64,000 nt of DNA from Natronosporangium hydrolyticum (GTDB lineage Bacteria; Actinomycetota; Actinomycetes; Mycobacteriales; Micromonosporaceae). The translations under genes were made by a program, and so were the position numbers. This document shows, piece after piece, positions 58,477 to 64,000 of the stretch. Numbering within the stretch: the stretch's first letter is position 1; each line of letters opens with the position of its first letter. Under the pieces are notes generated by a model. It had not been told where the DNA came from. It worked only from the letters and a program-made list of their open reading frames with translations, and did no database searches. Where the stretch lies: the NCBI RefSeq assembly GCF_016925615.1, contig NZ_CP070499.1, positions 2,480,001 to 2,544,000 on the forward strand. Reading direction: 5' to 3'.

Positions 58477-61400
58477 CTAGTTGTCGAGCTGATGGTGGGC
58501 CGGGGTCGGCTGGCCCGCGACCAGGCCGTGGCTAGGGCAGATCCCGACGCTGTCGAGGGTTTCGCGGGCCTCGTTGGCGAGCGCCCGCGCCCAGGACTGG
58601 TCGCCGGCGCGGCCGCGGGCCCGCATCGCCTGCGCCAGCGACAGCTGCGCCAGCGCCGCCCACGGACGTGCCCGGCGCCGGCTGAGCGTAGCCAGGGCGG
58701 CGGTCAGGTGGCGTTCGGCCGCTGCCCAGTCACCTAGCACCAGCGACAACCGGCCGAGGTGGAACGATGCCGGGGCTACGAAGCTGCGATAACCCACCCC
58801 GCAGACCAGATCCGCGTACGGGGCGAGCAGGGTATGAACGGCCTGCGCGGTACTCGCGTCGCCGAGCTCTGTCGCGCCGAGCGCCAGCACTCCGACCGCG
58901 TGCAGCCACTCGTCACCGGTCGGCAGCTCATCTGCGCCGGTAGCAAGCGCGCGGAGGGTCAGATGGGACTGTCCGCGTTCGCCAGCGGCCAGTGCGGCGA
59001 GTGACAGCTCGGTGAGGGTGTGGGGCGGCGTGGCGGTCGGTGGCCAGGCCGTGGCCCGCAACCATCCGACCACCTGGAGCTGTCGACTGGCGAGCCCGCC
59101 GGGGGTTGGCGTAATGTCCAGCGTCGATTCCGTAGTAAACGAACCGGCTAGCTGCGCCGTCGCCACCGCGTCGGAGAACCGGCCCTCGGTGATCGCCAGC
59201 GCCACCACGTGGTCGGTCAGGAGGGCGTCCACGGTCGGCCCGCGCTCGTTGCCCGAATGATCGGCTGCGCTGCTGAGTATTGCCAGCGCCTGGTCCCGTT
59301 CGGCGCGCTGGTCGGTGAGTTCGGCGACGGAGGCCCGGTGGTGCGCGGCGGTGAGTCGGGCCCGCTGGTCGCCGGTCGCCTCCGCGATCTCGGACAGGTC
59401 GAGCGCGAGCGCGAACCGCTTCGGCAACTCGGCAGGCCCTTCCAGGCGGCGCAGCTCACACATGAGTGCGGTGGTCGCGGCCTGGCTGGTGGGCCCGGTG
59501 CTGATCCGGCCGCCGAGTCGGCGGTGCCTGGCCAGGAGCTGCCCCATGGTCAAGTCGTCGAGGGGCCGTGCTGGCTGGCCCGAGCCGAGAGCGTGCGGGC
59601 TGGACCCGATCGTGCCCCGTTGAGCAGGTCGGCGGAGGAGCGCTTCCACCAGCGCGATCGCCTCGCTCCGCAGCCGGGATCGTTCCGCGACGGCGTCGGC
59701 CAGGCCGATCGCGGCGCGGGCGGCGATCTCCGGCCGACCGCTGTGCAGCGCCTGTAGCGCGCCGTCGAAGAGCGACTGCTCCGCGTCCGGGTGGCCGGCG
59801 GCGAACTGTGCCAGCCCAAGGTTGGTCAGCGCCTCGCCGCGTAGGCCTTGTTCGTCGGCGGGGACGTGAGCCAACGCGGTCCGGTACAACCGGACGGCTT
59901 CATTCAACGCTCCGTCGGAGACCGCGCGGGCTCCGGCCGCCCAACCCCAGCGCACCGCGTTCGAGTCGTTCGCCTCCGCGGCGACCGGGCCGTAATGCCG
60001 CGCCAGGTCTTCGCTGTACCGCTCGAGCCGGGCCGGCCGCTGGCTCTCGATGGCGTCGATCCACCGCCGGTGGAGTGCCCGTCGCCGGTCCCCATGACAA
60101 CCCTCCCGGATCGCCCGGCGCAGCAACCCGTGCCGGAATCGGTACTCGCCCTTGTCGGGGCCGCTGTCGCTGGCCGGTCGCACCAGCCCGGCGGCGAGCA
60201 GGATGTCCAGCGCATCCATTGACTCGGGGAGGCTGAGCTCGGCCGCCCGGGAGGCCAGATCGAGTTCGAATGTCGACCCCGCGAGGGCGGCGGCGGTGAG
60301 CAGCCGGACCGGAGCGGGCGGCAACGAGGCCAGCCGGTCGGCGGCGTACTCCTGGATCCACGGGGGGAGTTCGTGGCGGGCGGCCACCTCCTGAGCATCG
60401 TGCTCGCAGTGCCACCGAAGCACATTGAGGAGCAGATGCGGGTTGCCGGCGGTGTCGGCGAGTAGCTGCCGCGGCGATGGGATCCCGCCGGCCGACCTGG
60501 TTGCTACCAGTTGCTGGGTCAAGATCGCCACATCCGGCTCTTCCAGACCGGCCAGCGACATCCGTACCAGGTAGCCCTCCCGGTCCATGCTCCGAACCAT
60601 CGCCGCGAATGTCGGTGGGTGCTGCACCGGGTCCGCAGCCGTCGCCACCACCAGCAGCGTGGTGCCCCGACGTTGTCGCAGCACCTGCCGAAGCAGCGCG
60701 ATCGTCTCCTCACCAGCGACGTCGAGGTCGTCGAGGACCAGGAAGATCGGAGCAGCGCGGGCGAGCGAGGTCACCAGGTTGGTGAGCACGGCGAGCTGGT
60801 CGTCCCGGGACCGGCCGGGAAGCTCGCCGCGGGCGAGAACCGACAACGTGTGTCCCGCCGCCGGGCCGAGGTCCGGAATCATGTCCGGCGGAGTGACCGT
60901 CAGATAGCCGGTGAGCGCCTCAACGAAGGGTTGGTACGGCTGTTCCGCTGCCTGATCACATCGGCTGTGCAGGACCAGGCCTCGGTCCAGCCCGACCTGG
61001 CTGGCGGCGGCGATCGCCAGCCGGGTCTTGCCGATCCCCGGTTCACCGGTCACCAGCACCAGGTGGCTGTCGCCGGTTTCGGCCTGGGTCCAGCAGTCAG
61101 CGAGGACCGAGAGCTCGTGGCGCCGGCCCGCGAAGGGGGCGGTGGCGCCGGGCTTCGCCCGTAGCTGCTGCCGCGGGGCGGTGGTCACCTCCGCCGGGGC
61201 GGCCAGTAGTTCGAGGTAGAACGCCTGCGACTCCGGGGCTGGATCGACCCCCAACTCCTCGGCCAACATCCGACGCAACCGGTCGTACGCCCGGAGGGCT
61301 TCCGCCCGGTTGCCCGCGGTCACGTGGGCGGCCATGCGGCAGCGGTGGGCGCTCTCGCGCAATGGCGCCCGCGCGACCGCCTCGTCGGCGTAGCGCAACG

Positions 61401-61941
61401 CCTCGCGGTCCTCGCCGAGGGAGGCGGCGGCCCGGCTGGTCGTCTCTAACGCACCGACCAGGAGTTCGTCGAGGTGTTGGCGGACGGAGTTGACCCACTC
61501 ACCCTCATGGTCCGGCAGGAACGACCGGCGCAGGCAGGTCACCGCCGCGATGCCGAGGCGGCGCGCCTCGATGAAGTTGCCGTTGGCGTAGGCGCGGGAA
61601 GCCTCGCCGATCGAGGCTTCGGCGCTCTCCACGTCGACCGAGGCATCGGGTGGGAGCCGCAGCACATACCGGCCGGCCTGCGAGACCACCGTCGGCGCGG
61701 CCGGCGCATCGCCGTCGGCGACGAATCCGCGGACCCGGGAGACGACGCTGCGAAGCGCGGACGCCCAGGTGTCTGGTAGCCCGTCGGGCCAGACGGTGTC
61801 GGCCAGTTGATCACGACTGGTGCCGGTGCTCCGCTCCATAGTGAGCCGGGCGAAGGCGACCTGTGCCTGCGCGCTGGAGAGGTGACGGATCTCGTCGTCG
61901 GGGCGTTTGATGGCTACCACACCGGTGAGCATGATCAGCAC
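58477..61941 (-). CDS. SARP family regulator with ATPase and TPR domains (AfsR-like)
   Basis: About 1154 residues. Residues 1-95 resemble a winged-helix transcriptional DNA-binding domain, about 105-245 a BTAD domain (ASVDVESAEASIGEASRAY, AEELGVDPAPESQAFY), then an ATPase with Walker A VTGEPGIGKTRLA and Walker B IFLVLDDLD, then helical repeats to the C terminus. GTG 61941 has GGAAAGGAA upstream; ATG 61932 is an alternative. This type activates antibiotic clusters. It faces the alpha-oxoamine synthase gene across a 315-base region and converges with the degenerate regulator gene (8-base gap). Confidence 0.87.
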   Translation of the reverse strand: MLIMLTGVVAIKRPDDEIRHLSSAQAQVAFARLTMERSTGTSRDQLADTVWPDGLPDTWASALRSVVSRVRGFVADGDAPAAPTVVSQAGRYVLRLPPDASVDVESAEASIGEASRAYANGNFIEARRLGIAAVTCLRRSFLPDHEGEWVNSVRQHLDELLVGALETTSRAAASLGEDREALRYADEAVARAPLRESAHRCRMAAHVTAGNRAEALRAYDRLRRMLAEELGVDPAPESQAFYLELLAAPAEVTTAPRQQLRAKPGATAPFAGRRHELSVLADCWTQAETGDSHLVLVTGEPGIGKTRLAIAAASQVGLDRGLVLHSRCDQAAEQPYQPFVEALTGYLTVTPPDMIPDLGPAAGHTLSVLARGELPGRSRDDQLAVLTNLVTSLARAAPIFLVLDDLDVAGEETIALLRQVLRQRRGTTLLVVATAADPVQHPPTFAAMVRSMDREGYLVRMSLAGLEEPDVAILTQQLVATRSAGGIPSPRQLLADTAGNPHLLLNVLRWHCEHDAQEVAARHELPPWIQEYAADRLASLPPAPVRLLTAAALAGSTFELDLASRAAELSLPESMDALDILLAAGLVRPASDSGPDKGEYRFRHGLLRRAIREGCHGDRRRALHRRWIDAIESQRPARLERYSEDLARHYGPVAAEANDSNAVRWGWAAGARAVSDGALNEAVRLYRTALAHVPADEQGLRGEALTNLGLAQFAAGHPDAEQSLFDGALQALHSGRPEIAARAAIGLADAVAERSRLRSEAIALVEALLRRPAQRGTIGSSPHALGSGQPARPLDDLTMGQLLARHRRLGGRISTGPTSQAATTALMCELRRLEGPAELPKRFALALDLSEIAEATGDQRARLTAAHHRASVAELTDQRAERDQALAILSSAADHSGNERGPTVDALLTDHVVALAITEGRFSDAVATAQLAGSFTTESTLDITPTPGGLASRQLQVVGWLRATAWPPTATPPHTLTELSLAALAAGERGQSHLTLRALATGADELPTGDEWLHAVGVLALGATELGDASTAQAVHTLLAPYADLVCGVGYRSFVAPASFHLGRLSLVLGDWAAAERHLTAALATLSRRRARPWAALAQLSLAQAMRARGRAGDQSWARALANEARETLDSVGICPSHGLVAGQPTPAHHQLDN

Positions 61942-62256
61942 TGGCTGTTCCTTTCCTGCTGCCCCCGACCCCGGCTCTGTCTGGTGGGGAGGATGCAGCG
62001 ATGGCGGGCTGACCGGCGAGTAAATGATCAGCCCGACCCGCCGAGGACAGCCGCCACCGAGGCCCCTCCGGCTCCGCTGGTGCTGTGTCGACAATAGCTG
62101 GTTGGTGTGGAACATCACAGATAACCGCCGTGAAACCTAGGTAACCGGCTGCTGCGGTAGCGCCTGAGCCGCCGTCTTGCGCGCTGCTTGCGGCGGCCAC
62201 CGTAGAAAGACACCCATGCCGGTCTGCGGCATTCCGCTCGGAGGATTGGGACGACT
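61942..62256. other. Divergent intergenic region, regulator / alpha-oxoamine synthase
   Basis: 315 bases without a gene. A perfect 8-bp inverted repeat, CGGGCTGA (62005-62012) and TCAGCCCG (62028-62035), separated by 15 bases, could be a regulator site or a transcript hairpin. A GGAGG at about 62240 serves the GTG at 62257. Promoters are not clear. Confidence 0.5.
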
Positions 62257-63477
62257 GTGACTGCATCACGAGCATGGCAGCGGTTGCTGCCGAGGATCGA
62301 GGCGATCCGTCATCGACTGGCCGCGCTCGAATCCGACCCGAGCCGCCGGAACAGCTTCGTTCCCTACGGCGTGGAACGCGACAGCCCGTATGTCACGGTC
62401 GACGGCGAGCGGTACCTGATGATGTCCGGCTACAGCTACCTGGGCCTCAGCGGTGATCAACGGGTAGTCGACGGCGCGAAGGCCGCGCTGGAACAGTACG
62501 GCACCGGGGCGCACGGGGTCCGCGCGTTGGCCGGGTCGTTGCCGGTGCATGAAGAGCTGGAGGCGGAGGTAGCCCGGTTCAATGGGCGAGCAGCCGGCGC
62601 CGTCTTCGGTTCCGGCTACGCCGCCAACGTCGGCACCATCGCTGCCCTCTGCGGGCCGGGTGACACCATCGTCGTAGACAAATATGACCACGCCAGCATT
62701 GTGGATGGTTGCAAGCTCAGTGGTGCGACCATCAATCGGTTCCGGCACAACGACCCCGAACACCTTGATCTTCGGCTCCGGAGCGCGCCCGCGGACGGGC
62801 TGCGCCTGGTCATCGTCGACAGCGTCTACTCGATGGACGGCGACATCGCTCCCTTGCCCGAGCTCCGCAAGGTCTGTGACGATCACGACGCCTTGCTGAT
62901 GGTCGATGAGGCTCACGCGCTCGGCGTGATCGGGGCGACCGGTCGGGGGATCGAAGAGCACTTCGGCGGGGGCGACCTGGTCGACATCAAGCTCGGCACC
63001 CTCTCCAAGGCCGTGCCGTCGATGGGGGGATGGGTAGCCGGGCCCGCTCAGCTCATCCAACACCTCCGCTACCACGCGCGGCCATTCCTGTTCTCCGCCG
63101 CACTCGCGCCACCGCAGGCGGGGGCCGCCCTAGCCGCCCTGCGGGTGCTAGCCCAGGAGCCGTGGCGGGTGCAGTTCGTGCAGCAGCAGGCGGCCAGACT
63201 TCGCGGGCTCTTGAACGATGCCGGGATGCGGACGCTGGCGAGCGAGACCGCCGTCATTCCGCTGGTAGCGGGCTCGGACCAAGCGGCGTACGACTACGCG
63301 ACCGCTTGCCGCAGGCACGGGGTGATCGGCCTGCCCGTGGTATCTCCGGCGGTACCGAACACGCTGGCGAGGCTCCGGATCGCGGTCACCGCTCGACACT
63401 CGGCCGAGGACATCGACCGGGCCGGCCAGGCCTTCCTCGCCGCGGCGCGCGAGTGCCGGCTGCTTCCTGGCGGCTGA
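62257..63477 (+). CDS. PLP-dependent alpha-oxoamine synthase (BioF/KBL/SPT family)
   Basis: 406 residues. GTGAHGVRALAGSLPVHEELE (parts), DKYDHASIVDG, DEAHALGVIG with the PLP Asp, and the Schiff-base Lys251 in TLSKAVPSMGG define the family. These enzymes condense an acyl thioester with an amino acid, losing CO2. Beside ACP, KAS III, ketoreductase and FabF genes, it most likely ends the chain by condensing an acyl-ACP with an amino acid (inference). GTG 62257 has GGAGG upstream. FabF-type gene starts 4 bases after its stop. Confidence 0.92.
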   Translation: MTASRAWQRLLPRIEAIRHRLAALESDPSRRNSFVPYGVERDSPYVTVDGERYLMMSGYSYLGLSGDQRVVDGAKAALEQYGTGAHGVRALAGSLPVHEELEAEVARFNGRAAGAVFGSGYAANVGTIAALCGPGDTIVVDKYDHASIVDGCKLSGATINRFRHNDPEHLDLRLRSAPADGLRLVIVDSVYSMDGDIAPLPELRKVCDDHDALLMVDEAHALGVIGATGRGIEEHFGGGDLVDIKLGTLSKAVPSMGGWVAGPAQLIQHLRYHARPFLFSAALAPPQAGAALAALRVLAQEPWRVQFVQQQAARLRGLLNDAGMRTLASETAVIPLVAGSDQAAYDYATACRRHGVIGLPVVSPAVPNTLARLRIAVTARHSAEDIDRAGQAFLAAARECRLLPGG

Positions 63478-63481
63478 GCGG

Positions 63482-64000
63482 ATGGCCAGCGAAGCGCAAG
63501 AGATCGTCGTGACCGGCATGGGGGTGGTCACGCCGGCGGGTTGCTCACTGGACACCTTCTGGACGGCGCTGGTTGCCGGGCAGTCCACCGCCTCGACCCT
63601 CGACGGCCCGGAGTTCGCGCCGCTGCCGGTCCGGCTCGGGTGCCAGGTGTCCGGGCTCGACACGGTCGACGCGCTACCGGCGAAGCGGCTCCGCCGACTG
63701 GACCCGTTCGCCCGGTTCGGGCTGGCGGCAGCGGTCGCCGCACACCAGGACGCGGGTGCTCCGACGCCGCCACCCGAGCGGGCGGCGGTGCTTGTGGGCA
63801 ACGCCGTCGGGGGCCGGGCCACCAGCGATCGGGAGACCCGAAACTATGTGGAGCGGGGCGCGGCGGCGGTCAATCCGCTGATGCCGTTGATGACGATGCC
63901 GAATGCCGCCGCGGCAACGATTGCGATGCAGCTCGGCTGGCGCGGCCCAGCGTACTGCCTCGCTACTACGTGCGCCAGCGGCGCCGATGCGATCGGTCAG
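63482..64000 (+). CDS. FabF-type beta-ketoacyl-ACP synthase, 5' part
   Basis: 173 codons, open at the window end. IVVTGMGVVTPAG is the KAS I/II N terminus, and the active-site Cys is at about 164 in TTCASGADAIG. The catalytic His residues lie beyond the window. It extends the acyl chain on the ACP. Whether a chain-length-factor partner follows cannot be seen. Confidence 0.9.
   Translation, partial: MASEAQEIVVTGMGVVTPAGCSLDTFWTALVAGQSTASTLDGPEFAPLPVRLGCQVSGLDTVDALPAKRLRRLDPFARFGLAAAVAAHQDAGAPTPPPERAAVLVGNAVGGRATSDRETRNYVERGAAAVNPLMPLMTMPNAAAATIAMQLGWRGPAYCLATTCASGADAIGQ

Overview
The sequence is very GC-rich, has the strong GC third-position bias of an actinobacterium, and uses many GTG starts with GTGA/ATGA stop-start overlaps. 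Gene content (type I-G plus III-B CRISPR-Cas, SARP regulator, type II polyketide-style genes, Tat-exported oxidoreductases) fits a secondary-metabolite-producing actinomycete, plausibly Micromonosporaceae. The family assignment is inference. No tRNA, rRNA, transposase or integrase was recognised.

Layout. (1) 1-6041: an S9 peptidase and an overlapping metallo-beta-lactamase-fold hydrolase, a small open frame without a proper start (probably a broken gene), a membrane GDPD-PAP2 phosphatase fusion, and a VapBC-type toxin-antitoxin pair behind a palindromic operator. (2) 6233-12054: a helical-repeat/YbjN-domain protein translationally coupled to an Hsp90-family ATPase, then a zinc-ribbon TetR regulator divergent from a flavin monooxygenase, with repeated TTTCG/CGAAA boxes between them. 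(3) 12257-17206: a tight three-gene operon (DUF559-type nuclease, small winged-helix-like protein, 1079-residue double P-loop ATPase with a HerA-like half), the best candidate here for an uncharacterised defence system. (4) 17371-39000: a composite CRISPR-Cas locus. A type III-B module (cas10/cmr2, cmr3, cmr4, cmr5, cmr6, a CARF protein, a six-TM membrane protein, cmr1) is followed by a type I-G module (csb1, csb2, cas3, csb3, a cas4-cas1 fusion, cas2) and one array of 53 repeats of 37 bp. The III-B module has no cas6, so crRNAs for both are probably cut by Csb2 (Cas5-Cas6). Cas10 keeps the GGDD cyclase motif but lacks an HD nuclease domain, so cyclic oligoadenylate signalling through the CARF protein, and perhaps the membrane protein, is the expected output.

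(5) 39050-48135 (minus strand): a sugar uptake and catabolism operon controlled by a LacI-family repressor with a perfect 20-bp palindromic operator: repressor, ribokinase, RbsD/FucU mutarotase, lipoprotein binding protein, two permeases, a GH38 alpha-mannosidase-like enzyme and a Gfo/Idh/MocA dehydrogenase. No ABC ATPase is present, so the transporter must borrow one.

(6) 48278-64000: a biosynthetic gene cluster that runs off the window. It holds an ACP, a KAS III with an intact Cys-His-Asn triad, a ketoreductase, an alpha-oxoamine synthase, a FabF-type ketosynthase (cut by the window end), a type II thioesterase, an alpha/beta hydrolase, an SRPBCC protein, a Tat-exported cytokinin-dehydrogenase-like flavoenzyme, a Baeyer-Villiger-type monooxygenase and a cyclopropane-synthase-like methyltransferase. 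It is regulated by a large SARP-ATPase-TPR protein and possibly by a protein that looks like a dead cyclase/ATPase regulator. The likely product is an acyl chain built on a discrete ACP and released by condensation with an amino acid; this is inference.
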